Below, piece by piece: positions 36,763-44,994 of a DNA stretch of 64,000 bases; positions within the stretch are counted from its first letter, which is position 1, and each line of letters begins with the position of its first letter. Under the pieces are notes generated by a model. It was not told the DNA's origin, did not search any database, and saw nothing but the letters and a program-made list of their open reading frames with translations. The position numbers and the translations under genes were made by a program. Origin of the DNA: Sulfidibacter corallicola (lineage in GTDB: Bacteria; Acidobacteriota; Holophagae; Acanthopleuribacterales; Acanthopleuribacteraceae); NCBI RefSeq assembly GCF_017498545.1, contig NZ_CP071793.1, positions 9,852,256 through 9,916,255 of the forward strand, given 5' to 3'.

Positions 36763-37938
36763 TTACCAGCTCAGCGCGGCGCCGCTCTGGTACTCCAGCA
36801 CGCGCGTCTCGAAGAAGTTCTTCTCCTTCTTGAGATCGATGATTTCGCTCATCCAGGGGAAGGGATTGACTGCGCCCGGATACAGCTCGTTCAGGCCGAT
36901 CTGGCGACAGCGGCGATTGGCGATGTAGCGCAAAAAGCCGCCGAACATGTCGGCGTTGAGGCCCAAGACGCCGCGCGGCATGGTGTCCACCGCGTAGGCC
37001 TGCTCCAGCGCCACCGCCTGATCGATCATCTCCAGCACCTCTGCCTGCAGCCCATCGGTCCACAGTTGCGGATTCTCCTGACGGATCTGGTTGATGACGT
37101 CGATGCCGAAGTTGAGGTGCATGCTCTCGTCGCGCAGGATGTACTGGAATTGCTCGGCCGTGCCCACCATGCGGTTCTGGCGGCCAAACGACAGGATCTG
37201 CACGAACCCCACGTAGAAGAAGATCCCCTCGGTAAGTACGTAGAAGCCGATCAGGTTGCGCAACAGCTCGCGGTCGGTCTTCTCGGTGCCGGTGCGGAAG
37301 TTGGGATCGGCCAGCGCCTCGGTGAATTGCAGGCTGAAGGCGGCCTTGCGATGCACCGAGGGAATCTCGCGGTACATGTTGAAGACTTCGGCTTCGTCGA
37401 GGCCCAAACTCTGGATGACGTACTGGTAGGCGTGGGTGTGCAGCGCTTCCTCGAACGCCTGGCGCAGCAGGTACTGGCGACACTCGGGATTGGTGATGTG
37501 GCGGTAGACGGCCAGGACCAGGTTGTTGGCGACCAGCGAGTCGGCGGTGGAGAAGTAGCCCAGGCCGCGTTTGATGATGGTGCGCTCGTCGTCGCTGAGC
37601 CCGTCGGGCCGCTGCCAAAGGGCCACGTCGGCGGACATGTCGATTTCCTGGGGCATCCAGTGGTTGTTGCAGGCGGCCAGGTACTTGTCCCAGGCCCAGG
37701 TGTATTTGAACGGGATCAACTGGTTCAGGTCGGAGCGGCAGTTGATCATGCGCTTGTCTTCCACCCGCAGGCGGCCGGCGCCCAGGGCCACCTGTTCCAA
37801 GCCGGTGGCGCCGCCCTGGGCGATCTCGGGTGGCGGCGGGGTAGCCACCGCGGCGGTCGAGGCTGGACGGGGGGCGGGGTTAGGCATGCGGGCGGACGGC
37901 GGGCGTTCGGTCGGGGTCGGGTCGTTCCAATTCAGCAT
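36763..37938 (-). CDS. nrdB: Ribonucleotide reductase class I, beta (R2) subunit
   Basis: 391 residues. Provides the radical cofactor for NrdA in reduction of ribonucleotides. The first ~60 residues are a Pro/Ala-rich extension absent from most R2 proteins. The diiron/radical region is readable: D133 in FSTADSLV, E164 and H167 in FEEALHTHAY, and Y171 at the radical-tyrosine position four residues after the His. Further ligands lie in LTEGIFFYVGF and RDESMHLNFG. Sequence outside the site resembles the Chlamydia-type R2 branch, but Tyr is present where class Ic has Phe, so a tyrosyl-radical enzyme is expected. The C-terminus (EYQSGAALSW) would dock on NrdA. ATG at 37938 with AGGAG five bases upstream. 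It lies 294 bases downstream of nrdA. Confidence 0.95.
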   Translation of the reverse strand: MLNWNDPTPTERPPSARMPNPAPRPASTAAVATPPPPEIAQGGATGLEQVALGAGRLRVEDKRMINCRSDLNQLIPFKYTWAWDKYLAACNNHWMPQEIDMSADVALWQRPDGLSDDERTIIKRGLGYFSTADSLVANNLVLAVYRHITNPECRQYLLRQAFEEALHTHAYQYVIQSLGLDEAEVFNMYREIPSVHRKAAFSLQFTEALADPNFRTGTEKTDRELLRNLIGFYVLTEGIFFYVGFVQILSFGRQNRMVGTAEQFQYILRDESMHLNFGIDVINQIRQENPQLWTDGLQAEVLEMIDQAVALEQAYAVDTMPRGVLGLNADMFGGFLRYIANRRCRQIGLNELYPGAVNPFPWMSEIIDLKKEKNFFETRVLEYQSGAALSW

Positions 37939-38231
37939 ATTTTTCTCCTGTGGAACCGCTTTGGTTTGGTTCGGACGTGCGGTGATCGCCCGGGTCGAGG
38001 TTTGAGTTTCAGATGATGGTGCAGGCTGGCCAGGACGACGGCCTCGAGCAGGCGAGGCGACCCTCTTTGGATTCGGGTCCTGCCGAGGTGGATCGCTTCG
38101 AAGCGTCGGGCCGGCGGCCCAACCTACCGCCTCGACGTCCCTCTTTGGATCCGGGTACCACCGAGATGGATCGCTTCGAAGGGTCGCCCCCTGCCCCGTC
38201 GCCTATCCCGGGTAGCCTGGGACGTCATCGC
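37939..38231. repeat. nrdA-nrdB spacer with direct repeat
   Basis: Two imperfect copies of a ~47-base unit (38061-38107 and 38139-38185) share CCCTCTTTGGAT and GATCGCTTCGAA words and are separated by GC-rich hairpin sequence (GGGCCGGCGGCCC). It may be a mobile palindromic repeat within the operon or may tune nrdB expression. Confidence 0.6.
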
Positions 38232-41021
38232 TCACTGGCAGGCATCGCAGTCGGGGTCGTCGATACTGCAGACCTCGACCGCGTTCAGCGTGGCCTGCTC
38301 GACCGTCGCCTTCTCGGCATGGGTCGCGCCCATCGAACGCAGGTAGTAGGTCGTTTTCAGACCGCGTCGCCAGGCCAGCCGGTACATCTCGTCCAGCATG
38401 CGACCCGAGGGTCGGTCCAGGTACAGGTTCAGCGATTGCGATTGGTCCAACCACTTCTGACGGCGGGCGCCCGCCTCGATCAACCACCGCACCTCGATCT
38501 CGAAAGCGGTCGCGAAGCGGCGCTTGAGCTCCTGGGGAATGCGCTCGATCGGTTCGAGGCAGCCCTCGTGGTACTTGAGATCGGCGACCATGGTCTCGTC
38601 CCACAAGCCCAGCGCCGCCAGCTCGGCCACCAGGTGCGGGTTCACCACGGTGAAATCACCGGACATGTTGGCCTTGACGAACAGGTGCCGGTAGGTCGGT
38701 TCGATCGACTGGGACACGCCGCAAATATTGGAGATCGTGGCGGTTGGCGCAATGGCCAGGCAGTTGGAGTGGCGCATGCCGTGACGTTCGATCAAGGCTC
38801 GGATCGGCGCCCAGTCCAGGTGCATCGTGCGATCCACCTCCAAAAAGCCGCCGCGCTCCTGCTCGAGCAACGCCAGGGAATCGATCGGCAGAATGCCGCG
38901 CGACCACAGCGAGCCCTCGTAGCTGGGGTAACGCCCGCGCTCGGCCGCCAACATCGCGGAGGCCTCGAAGGCGTAGTAGCTGACGGCCTCCATCGATTGG
39001 TCGGCGAAGGTCACCGCGCCCTCGGAATCGTAGGGCAGTCCCAGCCGATAGAGTGCGTCCTGGAAGCCCATGATCCCCAGGCCCACCGGACGGTGGCGCA
39101 GGTTGGCGTTGCGCGCGGCGGCCACGGTGTAGTGGTTGATGTCGATGACGTTGTCCAGCATGCGCATGGCGGTGTGCACGGTCTCGCGCAGCCGGTCGTG
39201 GTCGATGGTGCCGTCGCGCAGGTGGTCCACCAGGTTGACCGAGCCCAGGTTGCAGACGGCGATCTCGTCGGCCGAGGTGTTGAGCGTGATTTCGGTGCAC
39301 AGGTTGGAGTTGTGGATGACGCCCACGTGTTGCTGGGGCGAGCGGGCGTTGCAGGCGTCCTTGAAGGTGATCCAGGGGTGGCCCGTCTCGAACAGCATCG
39401 TCAGCATCTTACGCCACAGGCGCCAGGCCGGCATGCGCCGGAACACGCGAATCTCGCCGCGGTCGGCGCGCGCCTCGGCGGCTCGGTAACGCTCCTCGAA
39501 GTCCCGGCCGAAGCTCTCGTGGAGGTCGGGCACCTCGTCGGGCGAGAACAGGGTCCAATCGCCCTCCTCGCTCAGGCGCTTGAGGAACAGGTCGGGCACC
39601 CAGACGGCGGTGTTCATGTCGTGGGTGCGGCGGCGATCGTCGCCGGTGTTCTTGCGCAGTTCCAAAAAGTCCTCGATATCCACGTGCCAGACTTCCAGGT
39701 AGGCGCAGACCGCGCCCTTGCGCTTGCCGCCCTGGTTGACGGCGACGGCGGTGTCGTTGGCGACCTTGAGGAAGGGCACCACGCCCAGGGACTTGCCGTT
39801 GGTGCCCTTGATGTGGGCGCCCATGCCGCGCACCGGCGTCCAGTCGTTGCCGATCCCGCCCGCGAACTTGGAGAGCAGGGCGTTGTCGCGGATGCCGTCG
39901 TAGATGCGGCCCAGATCGTCGCCGATGGTGGTCAGGAAACAGGAGGAAAGTTGGGGATACCGCGTCCCGCTGTTGAACAGGGTCGGGGTGGAGCACATGA
40001 ACCGGAAGGTGGACAGCAAATGGTAGAACTCGATCGCTTTGGCCTCGCGGTCCACTTCTTCGAGGGCCAGCCCCATGGCGACGCGCATGAAGAAGATCTG
40101 GGGCATCTCGCCGCGCAGGTCCTCGTGCTGGAGGAAGTAGCGATCGTAGAGTGTCTGCAGGCCCAGGTAGGTGAACAGGTCGTCGCGATCGGCGACCAAC
40201 GCCTCACCCAGCCGCGCCAAATCGAACTGCGCCAGTCGCGGATCGAGCAGGTCCACCTCGATTCCGCGCGTCACGAACGCGACCAACGCCTGGCCATAAT
40301 CGAAGGGTCGGTCCAGCACGGCGTTGCGCCGCGCCGTTTGGGACACGCCGAACAGGCGCACTTCGCGAATCAGGCGCATGCGCAGGAGCCGCGCGGCGAC
40401 GAGGTTGTACCGCGGCTGGCGTTCGATCTCTGCGCGCGCGGCGAAGACCAGTGCCTGGTAGACCTCGGCGGTGGTGGCGCCGTCGTAGAGCGTGGCCAGC
40501 CCTTCCTTCAGCACGGCTTCGGCGTCGACGTCCTCGATCCCGGCACAGGCTCCGCGTACCAAGGCACGCCACTCGGCTGGGTTCATGGGTAGCCGGCGAC
40601 CCAGTTCGTCCTGGAGCCACAGGCCGGTCTCGGCGTCGGCGGCGCCGTCCACGCGCGCCCGTTCTTCGGCACGTGCCTCGCGATACAGGACATAGGCGCG
40701 GGCGACCTTGTACTCTTCGGCCCGCATCAGCACCAGTTCCACCTGATCCTGGATCTCTTCCACGTGGATCTTGGCACCGGCGGCCTTGTGGCGGGTGACG
40801 GCCGCCGCCACCTGCGCGGCCAGTTCCGGCACGCGGCGGTGCATGCGTTCGTTCTCGGCGGCGGCATCGCCGTGCACGGCCAGGAAGGCCTTGGCCAGGG
40901 CGCGTTCGATCTTGGCGGGGTCCCACGCGGTGAGGCCGCCATCGCGGCGGATGACCTCGAAATCGGTGGTGCGCGGGTTCGGCTGCTGTTGGTTTTCGCT
41001 GATCTGCACGGTGGGGTTCAC
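38232..41021 (-). CDS. nrdA: Ribonucleotide reductase class I, alpha (R1) subunit
   Basis: 929 residues. Catalyses reduction of ribonucleoside diphosphates to deoxy forms with NrdB. An N-terminal ATP-cone (FEVIRRDGGLTAWDPAKIERAL) gives dATP/ATP activity control. The barrel contains SSCFLTTIGDDL with a redox cysteine and NSNLCTEITLNTS with the catalytic C575 in the N-x-C-x-E arrangement. The end CSIDDPDCDACQ carries the C-terminal cysteine pair that is re-reduced by thioredoxin or glutaredoxin. Start GTG at 41021 overlaps the stop of the thioesterase (GTGA) and has GGAGGTGATG just upstream, so it is translationally coupled. Expression is probably controlled by the cobalamin riboswitch 600 bases upstream. 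Confidence 0.96.
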   Translation of the reverse strand: MNPTVQISENQQQPNPRTTDFEVIRRDGGLTAWDPAKIERALAKAFLAVHGDAAAENERMHRRVPELAAQVAAAVTRHKAAGAKIHVEEIQDQVELVLMRAEEYKVARAYVLYREARAEERARVDGAADAETGLWLQDELGRRLPMNPAEWRALVRGACAGIEDVDAEAVLKEGLATLYDGATTAEVYQALVFAARAEIERQPRYNLVAARLLRMRLIREVRLFGVSQTARRNAVLDRPFDYGQALVAFVTRGIEVDLLDPRLAQFDLARLGEALVADRDDLFTYLGLQTLYDRYFLQHEDLRGEMPQIFFMRVAMGLALEEVDREAKAIEFYHLLSTFRFMCSTPTLFNSGTRYPQLSSCFLTTIGDDLGRIYDGIRDNALLSKFAGGIGNDWTPVRGMGAHIKGTNGKSLGVVPFLKVANDTAVAVNQGGKRKGAVCAYLEVWHVDIEDFLELRKNTGDDRRRTHDMNTAVWVPDLFLKRLSEEGDWTLFSPDEVPDLHESFGRDFEERYRAAEARADRGEIRVFRRMPAWRLWRKMLTMLFETGHPWITFKDACNARSPQQHVGVIHNSNLCTEITLNTSADEIAVCNLGSVNLVDHLRDGTIDHDRLRETVHTAMRMLDNVIDINHYTVAAARNANLRHRPVGLGIMGFQDALYRLGLPYDSEGAVTFADQSMEAVSYYAFEASAMLAAERGRYPSYEGSLWSRGILPIDSLALLEQERGGFLEVDRTMHLDWAPIRALIERHGMRHSNCLAIAPTATISNICGVSQSIEPTYRHLFVKANMSGDFTVVNPHLVAELAALGLWDETMVADLKYHEGCLEPIERIPQELKRRFATAFEIEVRWLIEAGARRQKWLDQSQSLNLYLDRPSGRMLDEMYRLAWRRGLKTTYYLRSMGATHAEKATVEQATLNAVEVCSIDDPDCDACQ

Positions 41022-41440
41022 GCATCACCTCCCGCGTTGACGGCGACCGGGCGGCCCTGGTGGTTGAGCGCGACGAGCACGAAATGGCCGCGGGCACACA
41101 GGGTGCGGTCGGTGGACAGGGTGTCCTCGGAGAAGAGTTGGGTTTCGACCCGAATCGAGGAACGGCCAATGCCGGCAATTCGCGCGCGGACCTCCACCAG
41201 GTGGCCGACCTTGACCGGCGCGAGGAAGGTCACGTCCTCGGCCGAGACGGTGACCACGTGGCGGCGCGCCTCGCGGGTGGCGACCACGAAGGCGGCCTTG
41301 TCCATGAGCTGCATGACCTGTCCGCCGAACAGGGTGCTGTAGTGGTTGGCCTTCTCGGGGAAGACCATTTCGAACATCGAGAGCCAGTCGCGATCGGGGA
41401 CCGGCGTTTGCGGAGACCGAGATTCCGTTTCTACCTGCAC
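41018..41440 (-). CDS. Acyl-CoA thioesterase, hotdog fold
   Basis: 140 residues. Contains the hotdog-fold acyl-CoA hydrolase signature: MVFPEKANHYSTLFGGQVMQ, LMDKAAFVVATREA, VSAEDVTFLAPVKVGHLVEV and ARIAGIGRSSIRVETQL. Such enzymes hydrolyse acyl-CoA to free acid and CoA in the cytoplasm. Start GTG at 41440 is seven bases after GGGAGG; the frame is open further upstream but that part lies in riboswitch-leader DNA. It is the first gene after the cobalamin riboswitch, and its ribosome site is inside a hairpin (41444-41468). It overlaps nrdA by four bases. Substrate chain length is unknown. A role in releasing CoA when B12-dependent acyl-CoA metabolism stalls is a possible reason for its place here. 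Confidence 0.9.
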   Translation of the reverse strand: MQVETESRSPQTPVPDRDWLSMFEMVFPEKANHYSTLFGGQVMQLMDKAAFVVATREARRHVVTVSAEDVTFLAPVKVGHLVEVRARIAGIGRSSIRVETQLFSEDTLSTDRTLCARGHFVLVALNHQGRPVAVNAGGDA

Positions 41441-41443
41441 AGA

Positions 41444-41468
41444 GGCACCTCCCAAAAAATGAGGTGCC
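41444..41468 (-). promoter_or_regulatory. Ribosome-site-sequestering hairpin (riboswitch expression platform)
   Basis: On the minus strand GGCACCTC and GAGGTGCC form an 8-bp perfect stem with a 9-base U-rich loop. The 3' arm contains the GGGAGG ribosome site of the thioesterase. This fits translational OFF control by the upstream cobalamin aptamer. Confidence 0.65.
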
Positions 41469-41614
41469 GAGCCGTCTCGGGGAAAAAACACCACGGGTCG
41501 GCCGGGAACATTCGGGCGGCCCGATTTCGTCGATGTTTTCCGAACGCCTTTGACGCGAAGGCTCGGACACCAGCCGCGGCGGCGGATCGCGTGAGGCGAT
41601 CGGCGCGCGACTCG

Positions 41615-41790
41615 ATTCCGGCAGGTCTTCGGACTCATGGGCGCGACCCCGTGGGGTCTCCTACCAGCCGTAGCTTCCCAGCGCCGTTGCGCCAGTGCCT
41701 CTCGAACGGCTTTCGTTCCCAAATACCGCTGCGCGACAGTCCCGGAATCTCACCGGGTTCCCTATTCACGTGTTCGCCGAACAGAAGCAT
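41615..41790 (-). promoter_or_regulatory. Cobalamin (B12) riboswitch
   Basis: The minus-strand RNA has the conserved core in order: AATAGGGAACCCGGTGAGA, TTCCGGGACTGTCGCGCAGC, GGCACTGG, GGGAAG, then ATGAGTCCGAAGACCTGCC at the 3' end. These are the adenosylcobalamin/B12-box consensus blocks with correct spacing. It lies about 175 bases upstream of the thioesterase-nrdA-nrdB genes on the same strand. Cobalamin riboswitches normally repress on ligand binding. Confidence 0.92.
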
Positions 41791-41861
41791 TCGACGAATC
41801 AAAACCGAAATCTGCCCCAATATAATGCGGCCCACCTCCGGGGTCAACACAAGATATGGGT

Positions 41862-42509
41862 TTACGGAGAAATAACACGGTGAAGCGGTGTCCCCCATGC
41901 GGTTGCGTGGCGGGGAGGTTTCGGGTTTGCGGGGCGGGGGCTGGGGGTCGCGGTTTTTTTTACCACGGAGTTCGCGGAGGGCAAGGTGCCGGCGTCGATG
42001 AGGTGGGCGATGTTGACGTGGCGCAGGCCCGAGAGGATTTTGCACTCCTTGCGGAAGAGCGACATCATCTTGGGGTTCCATGAATGGAGGGTCTTGAGCG
42101 CGACCTGGAGATCGAGGTCGTCGGAGCGCGTGGCCAGGTAGACGTTGCCCATGCCGCCGCGACCCAACTTCCGTTCGATGCGGAAGGGACCGCACACCGC
42201 CCCGGGCCCCAACGCCGCCTGGCTGTGAAACCCATCGGCTGGGGGGGTTTCTTCGAGCCGCGCTTCCGGTTTCGCATCCTGGGGTCGGGCGTCTTCCGGA
42301 ACCGGCGCCTCGGCGCGGCTGGCGTTCGCCGCGCCGCCGTTCACCGCGCCGAAGGCCGTCATCCATTGGGCCAGCGCCTCGGGATCCCGGGCCTGCACGA
42401 AGTGAAGGAGCCGAAGGGCGTCATGTTCGGGACGCGGTTCGGAGCCCAACCCATCGGGGTCCGGCCATCCGGGGTCCGGCCTACCGGGGTCGGCGGGTCG
42501 TTCGGTCAT
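41862..42509 (-). pseudogene. Truncated Ser/Thr protein kinase (N-lobe only)
   Basis: The reading frame gives an acidic Pro-rich N-terminus (MTERPADPGRPDPGW), then a protein-kinase N-lobe: glycine loop KLGRGGMGNVYLA, the VAIK-type lysine in VALKTLHSW, the alpha-C glutamate in FRKECKILSGLRH, and NIAHLIDAGTLP. Immediately after that the sequence changes to PSANSVVKKTATPSP and ends. The hinge, HRD catalytic loop, DFG and the whole C-lobe are missing. The switch point (about 41950-41985) is a GCGAACTCCGTGGTAAAAA copy of the third dispersed repeat family. It is therefore a dead remnant unless it serves as a regulatory fragment. Start at 42509 is a guess; the frame is open to 42608. Confidence 0.75.
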
Positions 42510-42919
42510 CGTGACACTCACTGCTCGTTTCGAAGAGGAGGGTTTCCGTTGGGTTCCGGGCTCGGTGATCTCGCGGTTGGCACGACGGCCTGTTCGTCGG
42601 ATCGTCACTCAAAAAAGGAGCGCCAGGTGATCTGCGGTCGATGGCGAAATGAGACAGGCGGGGGTGCGGCGGGTTCCGTTGGGTTGGCAAACAAGACGTC
42701 TCACAAACACGCATAGCCTCAAACGAGACGTCTATTACACGACATTTACACCCGACACGGACATGTTTTATAGGGAAAATGTGCGCACCCATCGCCGGGT
42801 CGCGCCAGCATCCATGTGACACCCGGATTGGGGACCCTGCCTGGATGGGCGCCGTTCCCGGCCAATCCTGTAGGATGTCCGCGGGCGCAGCGGCCGTATG
42901 CTTGGACCACGATTTGATT

Positions 42920-42983
42920 AAAACGCGGGCCTTTGGTGCGCCACAAGCAGGGGCCTTGAAGGGACGACACAATACAGCGAAGG
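42920..42983. repeat. Partial multi-hairpin element (left arm only)
   Basis: Starts with AAAACGCGGGCC and keeps ATACAGCGAAGG, but stem 1 (GGGCC/GGTGC) is mismatched and no inverted partner arm follows. It looks like a decayed copy. Confidence 0.6.
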
Positions 42984-43099
42984 CGGTCCGTTGTTCCGGT
43001 GATGGACATTGTCCACGATCAACCGGATGCTTGGATGTGCACCGTTCGCGGCCAATCCTGGAGGGATGGCCAACGGAATGCCTGGACCACAACTTATTT

Positions 43100-43462
43100 A
43101 AAACGCGGGCCAACGGCCCGCCACCAGCAGGGACCCTGTAAGGGTCACACAATACAGCGAAGGGTGAGACGCCGGGACGGCGGCGTAACCCTGGTTGCCT
43201 GGAGTTCCCCCATCGAGCTCTGAAGGAGCGGGGCTACGAAGCCCCACCGGCGTTCACACCACCTCCGTTTGGTCCTGACCGGAGCCCCCTCTTCCCGACA
43301 GGGCGTCACCCCCGATGACCCTTCGCGGAGCCGCCCCTACAGGGCTGGGGACCGGGGACTCCCAACAACCAGGGTTACGGTGCCTCAGCGGCACCTCACC
43401 CTTCGCTGTACTGTGTCACCCCTCCGGGGTGCCCGCTGGTGGCGGGCCCGAGGCCCGCGTTC
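43100..43462. repeat. Head-to-head multi-hairpin repeat element, copy C
   Basis: Left stem 1 is GCGGGCC/GGCCCGC and left stem 2 is GACCCT/AGGGTC, where copy A has CGTCC/GGACG. Right stem 2 is CACCCC/GGGGTG. The centre differs from copy A, but both arms otherwise match it closely. Confidence 0.75.
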
Positions 43463-43796
43463 TAAATAAATGGTGGTCCAAAGTGACGTCCGGTCGCACC
43501 TTCAGCGCGACCCGGGGCGAGTTCCCATCCATATTGACGATCGATTCGGGACAGGTTCCCGTCAGCCTTCCGTTTGTCGCGAAATCCAGCATCCATTGAA
43601 CACCCGAACATGGACCCCTGCCTGGATGGGCGCCGGTCCCGGCCAATCCTGAAGTGATGGATGCGGCCGCAGCGACCCATGTCTGGCCCACCCTGCTCCC
43701 GAACCTGGACCCCTGCCTGGATGTGCGCCGTTCGCGGCCAATCCTGAAGGGATGGCCGCGGGCGCAGCGACCCCATGTTTGGCCCACAATTTGATG

Positions 43797-44156
43797 AAAA
43801 CGCGGGCCAACGGCCCGCCACCAGCGGGCACCCCGGAGGGGTGATACATTACAGCGAAGGGTTAAGGAGGCAACGCCGACGCAACCCTGGTTGTTCGAGG
43901 TTCCCGAACCCCAGCCCTGTAGGGGCGGCTCCGCGAAGCGTCATCGGGGGTGACGCCCTTTCGGGAAGAGGGGGCTCCCTCCTGGACCATAGGAGGTGGC
44001 GTGAATTCCGATAGCTTCATAGCCCCGCTCCTTCAGAGCTCGATGCGGGAACTCCAGGCAACCAGGGTTGCGTCGGCTCCGCCTCCTTAACCCTTCGCTG
44101 AAATGTGTCGTCCCTTCAGGACGCCTGCTGGTGGCGGGCCAGAGGCCCGCGTTTTT
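43797..44156. repeat. Head-to-head multi-hairpin repeat element, copy D
   Basis: Left stem 2 is CACCCC/GGGGTG and right stem 2 is CGTCC/GGACG, the reverse of the arrangement in copy A. Stem 1 is GCGGGCC/GGCCCGC on both arms. Conserved words CGCCACCAGC and ACAGCGAAGGGT are present. Confidence 0.75.
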
Positions 44157-44994
44157 ACATATGGTGGGCCAAACATGCGGTTGCTGCGCCCGCGGCCATC
44201 CCTCCAGGATTGGCCGCGAACAATCACCATCCAAGCATTCGGTTGACCACCAACAACGATCATCCCGGGTGGCGTCGGATTCGGGTGTGGGTCCCGATCC
44301 GATATCCGTATGTGTGGAACATGTGACGTCCGCTCGCACCTTCAGCGAGACCCGCAGCAGGTTCATGTCCATCGTGGCGTTCGATTTGGGACAGGTTCCC
44401 GTCGGCCTTCCGTTTGGCCGCCAACAAGCACCATCCAAGCATTCGGTCGACCACCCACAACGATCATCCCGGGTGGCGTCGTATTCGGCTGTGGGTCCCG
44501 ATGCGATATCCGAATTTGCGGCATATGTGACGTCCGCTCGCACCTCCTGCACGACCCGGGACGGGTCCCCGTCCATCGGGACGTCCGCTCGCACCTTCCG
44601 CACGATCCTCGGCAGTGAGGCGACGCAACCGCCGATTCCCCCCCCGACACAATGGTTTCGAAGCACCACGACAGCCCTTCCCCACGACCCGTGACGGCGC
44701 GAATCCCGCCCAACGCCGAAGGCCCCGAAAAAAAACCGCGCAAGCCTCTTGGCACCCCCTTCCCCGTTTGTTAGAGTTCAAGCTAAGAACCTTGCTCCAA
44801 CAGGTTTTCCGGCGCACTTGGGCTTCGCAATCACTACCTCACGCGGCCGGTGCCGGGCCCCTTTCCACGCGGCTCCCCTTCCCGCTGGAAAACTCGGTAT
44901 GCGCCGACATCTCGTGTGCCGAGGCGTCCTTGCGCCGTTCGGCGCGGTTCTCGGGATTTCCCAATCCAATCCAAACCGCATCGAGGTACGACCA

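Larger units (their letters stand above)
42510..44994. repeat. Gene-free 2.5-kb repeat cluster upstream of the NRPS
   Basis: Holds one partial and two complete hairpin elements (42920-42983, 43100-43462, 43797-44156) plus several single 51-bp units. Tandemly related GTGACGTCCGCTCGCACCT blocks lie at about 44325-44420, 44525-44570 and 44580-44620. The segment around 43315-43620 is almost identical to 1195-1500, 42 kb away. The final ~350 bases before the NRPS contain its leader; no convincing promoter was picked. Confidence 0.65.

Noticed and set aside
36763..37938. Class Ic (Phe-type, Mn/Fe) R2 subunit
   Set aside because: The radical position is Tyr171, so a tyrosyl-radical form is more likely despite overall similarity.
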